In this document: positions 49,532-58,744 of the stretch, in pieces
How the letters are laid out: the number at the start of each line of letters is the position of its first letter
How positions within the stretch are numbered: the first letter of the stretch is position 1
Notes under the pieces: generated by a model
Seen by the model: the letters and a program-made list of their open reading frames with translations, nothing else
Told to the model about the DNA's origin: nothing
The model's database searches: none
Translations under genes and position numbers: made by a program
Origin: Actinomycetota bacterium
GTDB lineage: Bacteria > Actinomycetota > Rubrobacteria > Rubrobacterales > Rubrobacteraceae
Length of the DNA stretch: 63,145 nt
NCBI GenBank assembly: GCA_004563715.1
Contig: SIRX01000057.1
Coordinates: 1-63,145, forward strand
Direction of reading: 5' to 3'

Positions 49532-50104
49532 CTACCGTGCAACCTGCTCCAGCCACTCCCCAGCGGACCGGAACGCCCGTCTCCGATGCGAGTCCTCGTG
49601 CTTGGCAGAGCCCATCTCGGCGTAGGTGAGAGACGACCCGTCCGGGATGAAGATGGGGTCCCACCCGAACCCCCCCGTCCCACGCGCGACGGGGGCTATG
49701 CATCCCGTTACCTCGCCCTTGAAAACCCGCACGGCTTTCTCCGGGAGCGCCCCGGCGACCGCTACCGCGCAGACGGCGCGGGCGGTACGGTCGCTCTCGG
49801 AGGCGATCATCCGCAGCAGGCCCTCGTTGCCGACGCCCTGCACAAACCACTTGGTGAACGCCCCGGGGAGCCCGTTCCAGGCCTCGACCACAAGGCCCGA
49901 GTCTTCGACCAGCACGGGACTTGTAGGAGAGCCGAGGGCTTTGTAGGCCGCCAGCGCCTTGGCGGCGGCGACCTCGGCCACGTCGAGGGCTTGTATCTCC
50001 GGAACCTCGGGGGCAGCGGCCTCCAACGCGACGCCGAGTATCTGCTCGGCCTCCCGCCGCTTGTGCTCGTTGGAGGTTACGAAAACGGCCTCTGTGGCTT
50101 CCAT
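49532..50104 (-). CDS. rdgB: XTP/dITP pyrophosphatase (RdgB/HAM1)
   Basis: A 190-residue nucleotide-pool cleaner that hydrolyses dITP, XTP and ITP to monophosphates. AVFVTSNEHKRREAEQIL, PVLVEDSGLVVEAWNGLPGAFTKWF (with the metal-binding Asp), GEVTGCIAPVARGTGGFGWDPIFIPDGSSLTYAEMGSAKHEDSHRRRAF are the family blocks. Length is normal. It lies upstream of the pdh operon and just downstream of a decayed methyltransferase. Confidence 0.93.
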   Translation of the reverse strand: MEATEAVFVTSNEHKRREAEQILGVALEAAAPEVPEIQALDVAEVAAAKALAAYKALGSPTSPVLVEDSGLVVEAWNGLPGAFTKWFVQGVGNEGLLRMIASESDRTARAVCAVAVAGALPEKAVRVFKGEVTGCIAPVARGTGGFGWDPIFIPDGSSLTYAEMGSAKHEDSHRRRAFRSAGEWLEQVAR

Positions 50105-50152
50105 ACCCGAGAGTCTACAAGGAAACCGACCTCATCCGCGAAGTTCCTCACG
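50105..50152. other. Short spacer upstream of rdgB
   Basis: Leftward spacer between the methyltransferase remnant and rdgB; no clear promoter is visible. Confidence 0.3.
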
Positions 50153-50400
50153 CTACCTTATACCGCACAGGGCTCTGGTAGCTAGGTAGTAGCTGTTGAC
50201 GAAGCCGCGCGGTACACGCGGTACATGCGGGAGTTGCTTCGCTCCGGGAGGCGCAAAGCCCACCTCCCGGAGCATCCGTCGGGTCTTTTTGTCACCCTGG
50301 TCGACAGAGAGATGGTGTAGACAGGGGTTACGGGGAATGCCCCAGGTTGTCCTGGAGGCGGCTGGAGCCGGCGATGCCGTCGGGCATTGCCGCCCGGGTG
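50153..50400 (-). pseudogene. Remnant of a class I SAM-dependent methyltransferase C-terminus
   Basis: Three leftward frames in turn give pieces of one known pattern: AGSSRLQDNLGHS (ending at a TAA, 50330-50328), then VTPVYTISLS, then QGDKKTRRMLREVGFAPPGAK...FVNSYYLATR to a TAG at 50155-50153. Together they resemble the end of a methyltransferase family with SSxLxDNxxHP...YTIS...LxxAGF...NxYY, missing the central MTVSLAxGGxGLG part. Two frameshifts and a deletion show that it is dead. The N-terminal half was not found; the GNAT gene begins directly upstream. Confidence 0.5.
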
Positions 50401-50464
50401 AGCCAGGCCGCGTGCTCCCGGGGGCAGATAGTAAATCCCGCCGACGACCCCGGCACCGGGCCGC

Positions 50465-51133
50465 TCATCGGGGGTGTGGTGCCGTTCTCCCCCGTCTGAG
50501 TGGGTTCCACTCTCCGGCAGCTCGTGTCTGTTCGAGTGGGGCAGCCATAAGCAGGGCGTCGCCCGTGTAGTGGATCAGGGGGTGAGGAACGATCGGGGCC
50601 CGGCCTACTACCTTGAAGCCGTTGCGCTCGTAGAGCTTCACGGCCCGCTCGTTCTGTTCGAAGACGAGGAGGCTGATGCTGCCGCATCTCCTCTCGCGGG
50701 CCTGTTCCCCGGCCAAGTCCAGCATCTTCGTCCCGAGCCCCTGGCCGCGAAACTCCGGAAACGTCGCCATGGCGGCGATGTAGAAGCTGCCGGGAATCTC
50801 AAGCCTGCCATAAGGCTCCAAAACGGGATCAGCAGGCTCGTCGGAGGCTCCCTCCCTACCCTCCATCACGTAGCCAAGAACCATACCGGCCACCACGTCG
50901 TTATACCCGGCGATGGTACAGTTTTTGTAGGAGAAAGGCGTGTCCTCCCGGGCATAGCGACGGGCACCGATCTCCACCGGGGTCAGGCCCGGGTATTGGG
51001 AGACCAACGTGCTCCAGACGTAGTCCACGACGCCGCCCGAGGCGATCTGGAACAACCGGGCGATCTCACGGCTATCTTCCTTTTTCGCCGCCCTGAAAGC
51101 GACCTCGATTTCCTCTGGTTGCTGTGACCGCAT
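50465..51133 (-). CDS. GNAT-family N-acetyltransferase
   Basis: A 222-residue acetyltransferase. The acetyl-CoA loop is EFRGQGLGTKMLDLAGEQARE, preceded by GSFYIAAMATFP (beta-4) and followed by SISLLVFEQNERAVKLYERNGFKVVGRAPIV (beta-5/alpha-4). The first half has RAAKKEDSREIARLFQIASGG. Substrate unknown. The C-terminal 20 residues are Arg/Pro-rich and may extend into sequence that belonged to the decayed methyltransferase, so the original stop may have been lost. Confidence 0.88.
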   Translation of the reverse strand: MRSQQPEEIEVAFRAAKKEDSREIARLFQIASGGVVDYVWSTLVSQYPGLTPVEIGARRYAREDTPFSYKNCTIAGYNDVVAGMVLGYVMEGREGASDEPADPVLEPYGRLEIPGSFYIAAMATFPEFRGQGLGTKMLDLAGEQARERRCGSISLLVFEQNERAVKLYERNGFKVVGRAPIVPHPLIHYTGDALLMAAPLEQTRAAGEWNPLRRGRTAPHPR

Positions 51134-51212
51134 CCTCGTTCCTTAATCCGTCAGGCCCTCGCTGCAGGACGATCCCGCCGGACGCATCCGGCGCGGGAGG
51201 TCGCGTTTCCGG

Positions 51213-51449
51213 CTACCCGGCCAGGCTTCCGGGAACTACTTCCTCCTCCATAGCGATCAACTCGTACTGCCAGAAGAGCTCGGAGGCTCCGTTCTCGAGC
51301 AGCACGTCGAAGGCCGCGTATCCGGGCTGGCCGTAGCTCGCCAGTACGATCCCGACCAGGCCTCGCAGGTCCGCGGGGCACCGGCAGTCTCTCCGGACCC
51401 TCACCTTAGCCCCAACCGGGTTTTCGTCCGTGATCTCGATGCTCTTCAT
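51213..51449 (-). CDS. Small protein of unknown function (78 aa)
   Basis: A 78-residue soluble protein. KVRVRRDCRCPADLRGLVGIVLASYGQPGYAAFDVLLENGASELFWQYELIAMEEE reads like a small beta-barrel (SH3/KOW-like) with a strand-turn rhythm and one Cys pair, CRC. ATG 51449 is preceded by GAGGAGAGAACGC, a strong ribosome site. I do not recognise the family; the pattern VGIV...YG..YAAFDV might make it an RNA- or protein-binding barrel. Confidence 0.65.
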   Translation of the reverse strand: MKSIEITDENPVGAKVRVRRDCRCPADLRGLVGIVLASYGQPGYAAFDVLLENGASELFWQYELIAMEEEVVPGSLAG

Positions 51450-51508
51450 GCGTTCTCTCCTCGGCTATCTCGCGATGGGTCGTGTTCGGTATGCTCACCG
51501 GTCCCGGT

Positions 51509-52939
51509 TCAGACCGACGGCTTTATGTTCTGGTTTATGCGGAAGAGGTTCGCCGGATCGTATCTCCCCTTTAGGGTGGCCAGCTGTCCGTAGTTGGCGC
51601 CGTAGGCGTCCCGCATCATCATGATCCCTTCTTCTAGAAAACCGGGAAAGTTGAGGTACGTGCCGCCGCCGGAGAAGTACCGCATATCGTTGACACAATC
51701 ACGAGCCCAGGCGATGTTGGCTGCGTCGTGCTCCGGCTCCTGCCAGTTCGCCTCGATGCCGAACAGGATCGGCGCGCTCCGGTCGCCGAAGGCGGTGGCT
51801 TCCGCAGGGACCCGGCCCATCGCACCGCCCTGGTACCAGACGTCTATGGTGGAGTGGTCGGAGGGAGCGGCTTCGGCGTGGGCGATAAGGCGGTCTATGA
51901 TCTCGTCGTCCAGCCCGTCCACGTTCGTGGACTTCCAGTAGTAGCGCCCCCCGCTCGGGTAATCTTCGTCCAGCACCTTCTGCACCTCGACGTAGGGCAT
52001 GGGACCACTGAAGTCCACGATGGGTTCGCCCATCTCGCGCAGGGGTTGGAGCATTCTTTCCCCTTCTTCTACGGGACCTGCGTACGGCACAGCGATAGCT
52101 ACAAAGGGCTCGCCGTGTCGCTGCTCCGGGAACGCCTCGTCGCGCGGGACCCGGCCCAGAAAGCTCAGGGGGCTGACCTCGTCGGGGGCCTGCGCCATGT
52201 AACCGTTAAGGGAGCGCAGTACCTCTCTGGCCCGGTCTCCCGGGTAGAAGACGAAGCAGAACATCACCTCTGGACCCACCGGATGCAGCCGGTACTCGAA
52301 GGCGGTGACGACGCCGAAGTTGCCCCCGCCGCCCCGGATGGCCCAGAACAGGTCGGCGTTCTCATCTTCGCTGGCCTTGACGAAGCTTCCGTCGGCCAGC
52401 ACCACGTCCGCGGCGACGAGGTTGTCGGATGAGAGGCCGTACTTGCGCCGGAGCCATCCGAGGCCACCGTTCAGAGTGAGGCCGGCGATTCCGGTCTCCG
52501 AGACCACGCCCAGAGGCGTTGCCAGGCCGAAGATCTGGGTCTTCTTGTCCAGCTCGCCGAGGGTGACGCCCCCTTCGGCGCGGGCCGTGCGCCGTTCGGT
52601 GTCCACATCTACGCCCTTCATGGGAGAGAGGTCGATCAGGAACCCACCATCCACCGTGCCCAAACCGGCGACGTTGTGCCCGCCGCCGCACACCGCGAGG
52701 AGCAGCTCGTTCTCGCGGGCGAAGTTGACAGCCTCGATAACGTCGGCTGCGCCCTTACAGCGGGCGATGAGGGCGGGACGGCGGTCGATCACGCCGTTCC
52801 ATACGCCCCGCGCCTCATCGTAGCCGGCGTCACCGGGTCGGAGAAGCGCACCCCGCAACCGGTAGCCGAGCTCCTCTACGGACCGGTCGTCCAGCGCGCC
52901 GTCCGCTCCGGAACTCCTTACTACTCGCAACTCTGCCAT
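51509..52939 (-). CDS. FAD-linked oxidoreductase (PCMH/BBE family)
   Basis: A 476-residue flavoprotein. The PCMH-type FAD domain shows RPALIARCKGAADVIEAVNFARENELLLAVCGGGHNVAGLGTVDGGFLIDLS with the His that often binds FAD covalently, and LTLNGGLGWLRRKYGLSSDNLVAADVVLADG. The C-terminal berberine-bridge tail is GRYDPANLFRINQNIKPS. Family members oxidise alcohols or amines with oxygen (6-hydroxynicotine, aclacinomycin, oligosaccharides); substrate unknown. ATG 52939 is preceded by GAAGGGG. Confidence 0.92.
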   Translation of the reverse strand: MAELRVVRSSGADGALDDRSVEELGYRLRGALLRPGDAGYDEARGVWNGVIDRRPALIARCKGAADVIEAVNFARENELLLAVCGGGHNVAGLGTVDGGFLIDLSPMKGVDVDTERRTARAEGGVTLGELDKKTQIFGLATPLGVVSETGIAGLTLNGGLGWLRRKYGLSSDNLVAADVVLADGSFVKASEDENADLFWAIRGGGGNFGVVTAFEYRLHPVGPEVMFCFVFYPGDRAREVLRSLNGYMAQAPDEVSPLSFLGRVPRDEAFPEQRHGEPFVAIAVPYAGPVEEGERMLQPLREMGEPIVDFSGPMPYVEVQKVLDEDYPSGGRYYWKSTNVDGLDDEIIDRLIAHAEAAPSDHSTIDVWYQGGAMGRVPAEATAFGDRSAPILFGIEANWQEPEHDAANIAWARDCVNDMRYFSGGGTYLNFPGFLEEGIMMMRDAYGANYGQLATLKGRYDPANLFRINQNIKPSV

Positions 52940-52981
52940 GAGCCTTCTACCCCTTCCTCACTGCCGCACCCACCCGGCTCA

Positions 52982-53185
52982 TCACCTGCACTCCGCAAGC
53001 TTTGTTTCTTTCTCGGGCCTTGCCCCGAATACGAGCCGCAGGCTTCCTACCAGCGGCCTCAGACCGCGGAATCTGCTTTTCGAACGCCCCGCCTGCAGTT
53101 GACGGATCAGGCGCTCCCGCTCGGCCTGTCTCATCAACCCGGCCCGGCGCTGACGCCACAACTCGATTCCGTTTGGGCTGTACAT
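52982..53185 (-). CDS. Small basic protein (67 aa)
   Basis: ATG 53185 follows AAAGGAG at eight bases, an excellent ribosome site. The product (MYSPNGIELWRQRRAGLMRQ, ERERLIRQLQAGRSKSRFRG, LVGSLRLVFGARPEKETKLAEC) is strongly basic, helical in its first half, and has a weak hydrophobic centre. The frame continues open upstream without a plausible start. It resembles the small Arg-rich membrane-proximal proteins often seen in actinobacteria, but no family is claimed. It ends 42 bases upstream of the FAD oxidase start on the same strand. Confidence 0.6.
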   Translation of the reverse strand: MYSPNGIELWRQRRAGLMRQAERERLIRQLQAGRSKSRFRGLRPLVGSLRLVFGARPEKETKLAECR

Positions 53186-53446
53186 GAGACCACTCCTTTG
53201 ATCGCCTTCCAGGCTCCCGTCAGATCGTTTCCACACGTCTATAGTGTGTCCGCCGCCGGGGACCGGGCCATCGGGAAAAGGAACAATCTCCGCCCGAGAC
53301 TTACGGAACAGAACGCCCCTAGGCCAAAAGTCCAACAAGGGACTCGGCCACCAAGAAGAGAACTTTCGTTGCAAAGATCTCCGAGAAGGAGGATAATTCG
53401 GGCCAGAAGACCGGCCGCGAGCCGAAGGTTTAAGAAAAGAGGCTGT
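53186..53446. other. Divergent intergenic region upstream of the response regulator
   Basis: 261 bases without a supported gene. A GAAGGAGGATAAT at 53383-53395 looks like a ribosome site but opens no good frame; the promoter of the regulator gene should lie here. Confidence 0.35.
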
Positions 53447-54100
53447 ATGATGGTGAGGGTCTTGATCGCCGACGACCACGGGGTGGTTCGCCAGGGGTTG
53501 CGGATGTACCTCGGGCTCGATCCGGATGTAGAAGTCGTGGGTGAGGCTGCGGACGGCGAAGAGGCGTTGCGAATGGCCCGTGAACTCTCTCCGGATGTGG
53601 TGCTCATGGACATTCTGATGCCGAAGATGGACGGCATCGCCGCCACCGGCGCCATCCGGGCCGAGCTTCCCGAGGTAGAGGTCATAGCGCTCACCAGCGT
53701 CCTCGACGACGGGGCGGTAACCGGGGCGGTGCGCGCGGGTGCCATAGGGTATCTCCTTAAGCACACCGAGGCCGAAGACCTGCACCGGGCCATAAAGTCC
53801 GCCGCCGAGGGTCGGGTGCACCTGGCACCCGAGGCCGCCGCACGTCTAATGCACGAGGTGCGAGATCCGGCCAACAGCGAGCCCCTCACCCCCCGAGAGA
53901 CCGAAGTGCTAAAGCTCCTGGCCCGGGGCCGGGCGAACAAGCAGATCGCCAGCGGCCTCTTTATCGAGGAGAAGACGGTCAAGGCCCACGTCTCGCACAT
54001 CCTCAGAAAGCTCGGCGTGCAGAGCCGCACCCAGGCCGCACTGCACGCCGTGCGCGGCGGCCTGGTCAACCTGGAAGAGCTGAGCGAGGAACCCTGGTAG
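53447..54100 (+). CDS. NarL/LuxR-type response regulator
   Basis: A 217-residue regulator. Receiver: VRVLIADDHGVVRQGLRMYL with the Asp pocket, phospho-acceptor in DVVLMDILMPKMDGI, Lys in IGYLLKHTEAEDL. Linker, then LuxR HTH LTPRETEVLKLLARGRANKQIASGLFIEEKTVKAHVSHILRKLGVQSRTQAALHA. ATG 53447 (or 53450) is preceded by AAGAGG. The hybrid histidine kinase gene begins 38 bases downstream and has the matching HisKA_3 domain, so the pair is probably a complete two-component system. Target genes are not evident. Confidence 0.95.
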   Translation: MMVRVLIADDHGVVRQGLRMYLGLDPDVEVVGEAADGEEALRMARELSPDVVLMDILMPKMDGIAATGAIRAELPEVEVIALTSVLDDGAVTGAVRAGAIGYLLKHTEAEDLHRAIKSAAEGRVHLAPEAAARLMHEVRDPANSEPLTPRETEVLKLLARGRANKQIASGLFIEEKTVKAHVSHILRKLGVQSRTQAALHAVRGGLVNLEELSEEPW

Positions 54101-54138
54101 CGAAGACGCAGCGCCGGATCTCCTCCGCGCCGCTGCGC

Positions 54139-57100
54139 GTGCTCCTGATAGAGGACTACGAGAACGATGCTCTTCTGATCGTTCGCGAGCTGGAGCGGGG
54201 CGGCTACCAGCCGCTCTACGAGCGGGTAGAGACCCGTGAGGAGATGCACCGGGCGCTCACGACCTCCGGGTGGGACGTGATCATCTCCGACTACCGGCTG
54301 CCCGATTTCGGGGCTATGGAGGCTCTCGAACTGGTGCGGAAAGGGGACTTTGAAGCCCCCTTTATCGTGGTCTCTGGCGAGGTCGGGGAGGCCGTCGCGG
54401 TCGAGACGATGAAGGCCGGGGCGCACGACTACGTCATGAAGGACAACCTCACCCGGTTGTGCGCCACGGTCGAGCGCGGCATGGAGGAGGCGCGGGAGCG
54501 GCGCCGCGCCGAGGAGGAGCTGCACCGGCGCGACGCCATCCTGGAAGCCGTCCGGTTCGCCGCCGAGCGGCTCTTCGGGGAGGAGACTGACTGGGAGCAG
54601 AGCGTAAACACCATCTTGCAACGCCTCGGGGAGGCCACCGAGGCCAGCCGGGTCTACGTCTTCGAGAACCACACCGACGAGGAGGGCGAGGTGTGGGGCA
54701 GCCAGCGCTACGAGTGGGTGGCGCCGGGCATCGCGGCCCAGATGGGAAACCCGCTCATGCAGGCCATCCCCTACCGGGCCGCCGGGTTCGGCCGCTGGGT
54801 GGAGGTCCTCGGTAGCGGGGAGACGCTGCACGGCAACACGCGGGACTTCCCGGAGGCCGAAAAGCCAGAGCTTCAGGCTCAGGAAATACGCTCCATCGTG
54901 GTCATACCCATCTTCGTCGAGGGCGAGTGGTGGGGCCAGATCGGCTTTGACGACTGCCTCGCCGAGCGGGCGTGGTCGGCCGCCGAGATAGGAGCCCTGG
55001 GGGCCGCCGCGGGCACCCTGGGGGCGGCCGTCCGGCGCCGGAGGACCGAGGACAGGCTCCGGGCCAGCGAAGAGCGCTACCGGGCCGTCATAGAGCAGGC
55101 CACCGACGGTATCTTCCTGCTAGACGCCGAGAGTCGGTACGTCATCGAGGCCAACCCCGCCTTCCAAAAGATGTTCGGATACACGACCGAAGAACTACAG
55201 AGCCTGGACATCTACAGCCTCGTCGCCCATCCGCCCGAGAACGTGGACGCCACCATCGGGCGGACGCTCGAGCGGGGACGCCGCCTCGTGGGCGAGCGCA
55301 AGTACCGGCGCAAGGACGGGAGGGTCCGCGACGTGGAGGTCGGGGTCAGCGTGATCACGCTGGAGGGCCGGGACGTGATCTGCACCATCGTCCGGGACGT
55401 CACAGAGCGCAAGGCGGCCGAAAAAGCCTTGGCGCAGAGCGAGAGCCGGCTGCGCATGATCGTCGAGACGGAGCCGGAGTGCGTCAAGGTGCTCGGCATG
55501 GATGGCTCTCTACTGGAGATGAACCCCGCCGGGCTCTCCATGATCGAGGCCGACTCGCTGGAGCAGGTGCGCGGCAAACCGGTCTACGAGTACATCGTAC
55601 CTGAACATCGCAGGGACTTCGTGGCGCTCACGAAGGAGGTGCTGCGCGGCGGGTCCGGGATGCTGGAGTTCGAGCTGGTCGGTCTCAAGGGCACGCGGCG
55701 CTGGCTGGAGACGCACGCCGTCCCGCTCCGCGACGCCGGGGGCGGCATCACCGGTCTCCTTGGGATAACGCGTGACATAACCGGGCGCAAGAGCACCGAG
55801 AAGGCCCTCCGCCAGAGCGAGAGGCTCTACCGCACGGTCATGGAGCAGGCCACGGAGAACATCTTTCTGGTGGACGTAGAAACCCGGCTCATCGTCGAGT
55901 CCAACCCGGCCTTCCGCACGTCGCTCGGCTACTCGGAGAATGAGCTGAAGGCCATGACCCTCTACGACATCGTGGCCGCCAGCCGGGGGAGCGTGGACGC
56001 CAACATCAGGCGCGTCGCCGAGCAGCGCGACCCGTCGGTGGGCGAGCGGAAGTACCGCCGCAAGGACGGCACGCTCCTGGACGTGGAGGTCAGCGCGAGC
56101 GTCATACAGATCGACGGTCGGGAGACCATCTGCGCCGTCGCCCACGACATTACCGAGCGGGCGCGGGCCCAGCGACTTCTGGAGGAGCGGCTGGAGACCC
56201 TCTCCCGGATCGCCGCGAGCCTCACCCTCGACCAGCCGGTCGAGAACACCCTGGACGTCCTTGCGGAGCGCATGGTGCGGGCGAGCACGGCGGCCGCCTG
56301 CTCGGTGGTGCTGGCCGAACGGGAGAGCGGCACGCCCGTCGTGGCCGGCTCTCACGGGCTTCCCGAAGGCTACGCGGCGGCCCTGCAGGCCGCGTACCGC
56401 TCCGGCGTCGAGTCCCCAGCCCTGGAGGTCTTCCGCACCGGCCGTCCCCTGCTCCTGCGTGACGTGCGCCGGCGCGTCCTGGACGATCCGCTCTACGCCC
56501 CGATCCACCCCTTTGTCCGCGAAGCCCCGTGGGATCTGGCGCTCTTCGTGCCGCTCGTCTTCCGGGGCCGGGCGCTCGGGGCGATAAACTTCGCTTACTT
56601 TCCCGATCAGGAGCCCGGCGAGGACGAGCGGGCTTTCCTGGGCGCCGTCGCCAACCAGGCCGCCGTGGCCGTGGAGAACGCCCGGCTCCTCGTCGAAGCC
56701 CGGGGCAAGGCGGCCCTCGAAGAGCGCCAGCGACTCGCCCGCGAGCTGCACGACTCCGTCTCCCAGGCCCTCTACGGCATCTCGTTGGGGGCCAAGACCG
56801 CCCGGGCGCTGCTGGACCGTAACCCGGCGGGGGCCGCCGACCCGCTCGACTACGTCCTCACCCTGGCCGAAGCCGGTCTTACCGAGATGCGGGCGCTCAT
56901 CTTCGAGCTCCGGCCAGAGTCCCTGCAGACCGAGGGGCTCGTCGCCGCCCTCGAAAAGCAGACCGCCGCGCTCCAGGCCCGGCACGGGATAGCTGTCGAA
57001 GCGGTACTCTGCGACGAGCCAGACGCCCCGCTGGAGACCAAAGAGGCGATCTACCGCATCGCCCAGGAAGCCCTTCACAACACCATAAGGCACGCCCGGG

Positions 57101-57312
57101 CGGGCAGGGTCGGCATCTCGATGAACTGCGACGGCGGCCGGATAGAGATCGAGGTTACAGACGACGGCGTGGGTTTCGACCCCCGCAAAGACTTCCCCGG
57201 CCACCTGGGGCTGCGCTCCATGCGCGAGCGCGCCGCGCGCCTGGACGGTACTCTGGAGGTGGAGACCGCCCCGGGCCGAGGTACCCGGCTCCGCGCCCGT
57301 ATCCCCGCCTGA
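54139..57312 (+). CDS. Soluble multi-sensor histidine kinase with N-terminal receiver
   Basis: A 1057-residue kinase without membrane helices. In order: receiver (1-118; phospho-acceptor in VIISDYRLPDF, Lys in YVMKDNL), GAF (about 135-300), three PAS domains (about 305-430, 432-555, 560-680), GAF (about 690-850), HisKA_3 (about 855-925; phospho-His in LARELHDSVSQALYGIS) and HATPase (IYRIAQEALHNTIRHARA, TDDGVGFDP, HLGLRSMRERAARL). PAS1 and PAS3 are near copies. The GTG at 54139 cuts strand 1 short (MLLIED), so the true start may be a non-standard codon a little upstream; the frame is open into the regulator gene. It should phosphorylate the LuxR-type regulator before it. Confidence 0.92.
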   Translation: MLLIEDYENDALLIVRELERGGYQPLYERVETREEMHRALTTSGWDVIISDYRLPDFGAMEALELVRKGDFEAPFIVVSGEVGEAVAVETMKAGAHDYVMKDNLTRLCATVERGMEEARERRRAEEELHRRDAILEAVRFAAERLFGEETDWEQSVNTILQRLGEATEASRVYVFENHTDEEGEVWGSQRYEWVAPGIAAQMGNPLMQAIPYRAAGFGRWVEVLGSGETLHGNTRDFPEAEKPELQAQEIRSIVVIPIFVEGEWWGQIGFDDCLAERAWSAAEIGALGAAAGTLGAAVRRRRTEDRLRASEERYRAVIEQATDGIFLLDAESRYVIEANPAFQKMFGYTTEELQSLDIYSLVAHPPENVDATIGRTLERGRRLVGERKYRRKDGRVRDVEVGVSVITLEGRDVICTIVRDVTERKAAEKALAQSESRLRMIVETEPECVKVLGMDGSLLEMNPAGLSMIEADSLEQVRGKPVYEYIVPEHRRDFVALTKEVLRGGSGMLEFELVGLKGTRRWLETHAVPLRDAGGGITGLLGITRDITGRKSTEKALRQSERLYRTVMEQATENIFLVDVETRLIVESNPAFRTSLGYSENELKAMTLYDIVAASRGSVDANIRRVAEQRDPSVGERKYRRKDGTLLDVEVSASVIQIDGRETICAVAHDITERARAQRLLEERLETLSRIAASLTLDQPVENTLDVLAERMVRASTAAACSVVLAERESGTPVVAGSHGLPEGYAAALQAAYRSGVESPALEVFRTGRPLLLRDVRRRVLDDPLYAPIHPFVREAPWDLALFVPLVFRGRALGAINFAYFPDQEPGEDERAFLGAVANQAAVAVENARLLVEARGKAALEERQRLARELHDSVSQALYGISLGAKTARALLDRNPAGAADPLDYVLTLAEAGLTEMRALIFELRPESLQTEGLVAALEKQTAALQARHGIAVEAVLCDEPDAPLETKEAIYRIAQEALHNTIRHARAGRVGISMNCDGGRIEIEVTDDGVGFDPRKDFPGHLGLRSMRERAARLDGTLEVETAPGRGTRLRARIPA

Positions 57313-57424
57313 TCGCCTACAACTCCCCCACCTTCTATGGTACAGTCGCGCCCATGCCCGGCGCAGAACACAGCGCATACCCGGTGACACCAGCAGCCAC
57401 ATCCCGCGAAAAGAGGTATAACCC

Positions 57425-58738
57425 GTGCCGCTCGTAGATCTCGACCGCTTCGACTTCCTCTACGCCAACCGCGTCAAGGGGATGCGCAGCGCGGCGACCC
57501 GGGACCTCATGGCAACCCTCTCGCGGCCCGGCATCATCTCGCTCGCCGGCGGCTTCCCGGACACCCGCCTCTTCGGCGAGGAGGCGTTCCGCGAGATCTC
57601 GAAGAACATCGCCGCCGACTCCGCCCAGGCCCTCCAGTACGGCCCTACCGCCGGCTTGGAGGCCACCAAGGACGTGATAGCGGACGTGATGTCCGCCGAG
57701 GGCATCCACGCCTCCCAGGAGGACATCTTCACCACCACCGGCGCCCAGCAGGGACTCGACCTGGTGGCGAAGGTCTTTCTGGACGAGGGCGACGCCATAC
57801 TGTGCGAGGGTCCGACCTACGCCGGAGCCCTGAACGCCTTCGCCGCCTACCGGCCACGGGTCCTGCACGTCCCGATGGACCGGGCGGGCATCATACCGGT
57901 CGCCGCCCGCGAGGGGCTCAAGAAGGCGCGCAAGCAGGGCATCCACGTCAAGTTCATCTACACCGTCCCCAACTTCCAGAACCCCGCCGGGGTGACGATG
58001 AACGGCGAGCGGCGGCGGGAGCTGCTCCAGATAGCCCGCGAGTTCGACCTGGTGATCATCGAGGACAACCCCTACGGGATGCTCCGCTTCGAGGGCGAGC
58101 CGCTGCCGAGCCTCTCGGCCATCGAGAAAGAGGAGGAAGGCGGCGTGGACCGGGTAGTCTACCTGGGGACGTTCAGCAAGATCTTCGCGCCGGGGGTCCG
58201 GCTCGGGTGGGTCCACGCCCAGCCGGGGATACTGCACAAGATCAACGTCGGCAAGCAGGGGGCGGACCTCTGCTCCTCGAACCTGGCGCAGATGATGATC
58301 ACCTCCTACTTCCAGCACGCTGACTGGCGGGCCTACGTGAAGCGGCTGACCAGCGTCTACCGCGAGCGGCGCAACGCGATGCTCGACTCTTTAGCAGAGT
58401 TCATGCCCAAGGAGGTCCACTGGACCCACCCGGAGGGCGGCCTGTTCGTGTGGGCGACGATGCCCTCGTACCTGGACGCGACCACGATGCTGCCGCGCGC
58501 GATCTCACGCAACGTCGCCTACGTGCCCGGGGAAGGCTTCTACGCCGGCAGCGAGGGCAAGAACTGCATGCGGCTCAACTTCTCGTTTGTGGAGCCCGAG
58601 AAGATCCGGCGCGGCATAGAGCTCCTGGCCGAGGTGATCCGGGACCACATGAAGCTCCGCAGCGACCTGGAGCGCGGCTCTCAGCAGGGCTCCCGGCAGG
58701 AGGCCCGCCGAAGCTCCGCCGTCGGCTCGGAGGGTTAG
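57425..58738 (+). CDS. PLP-dependent aminotransferase, class I/II (2-aminoadipate aminotransferase-like)
   Basis: A 437-residue enzyme. GIISLAGGFPDTRLFGEEAF, ALQYGPTAGLEATKDVIADVMS, ITTGAQQGLDLVAKVFLDEGDAILCEGPTYAGAL, YTVPNFQNPAGVTMN, the Lys block VYLGTFSKIFAPGVRLGWVHA and the Arg in GKNCMRLNFSF match the LysN/MocR-C-terminal group. Such enzymes transaminate aromatic amino acids, 2-aminoadipate or alanine-type substrates. GTG 57425 follows AAGAGG. It lies six bases before a ddl-like gene; a role in supplying an amino acid to that ligase is possible but unproved. The last 25 residues are Ser/Gln/Arg-rich. Confidence 0.92.
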   Translation: MPLVDLDRFDFLYANRVKGMRSAATRDLMATLSRPGIISLAGGFPDTRLFGEEAFREISKNIAADSAQALQYGPTAGLEATKDVIADVMSAEGIHASQEDIFTTTGAQQGLDLVAKVFLDEGDAILCEGPTYAGALNAFAAYRPRVLHVPMDRAGIIPVAAREGLKKARKQGIHVKFIYTVPNFQNPAGVTMNGERRRELLQIAREFDLVIIEDNPYGMLRFEGEPLPSLSAIEKEEEGGVDRVVYLGTFSKIFAPGVRLGWVHAQPGILHKINVGKQGADLCSSNLAQMMITSYFQHADWRAYVKRLTSVYRERRNAMLDSLAEFMPKEVHWTHPEGGLFVWATMPSYLDATTMLPRAISRNVAYVPGEGFYAGSEGKNCMRLNFSFVEPEKIRRGIELLAEVIRDHMKLRSDLERGSQQGSRQEARRSSAVGSEG

Positions 58739-58744
58739 GCTTCT

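Noticed and set aside
50196-50570. 124-codon rightward frame in the gap upstream of rdgB
   Set aside because: Overlaps the leftward methyltransferase remnant and the GNAT end; composition typical of chance frames and no ribosome site.
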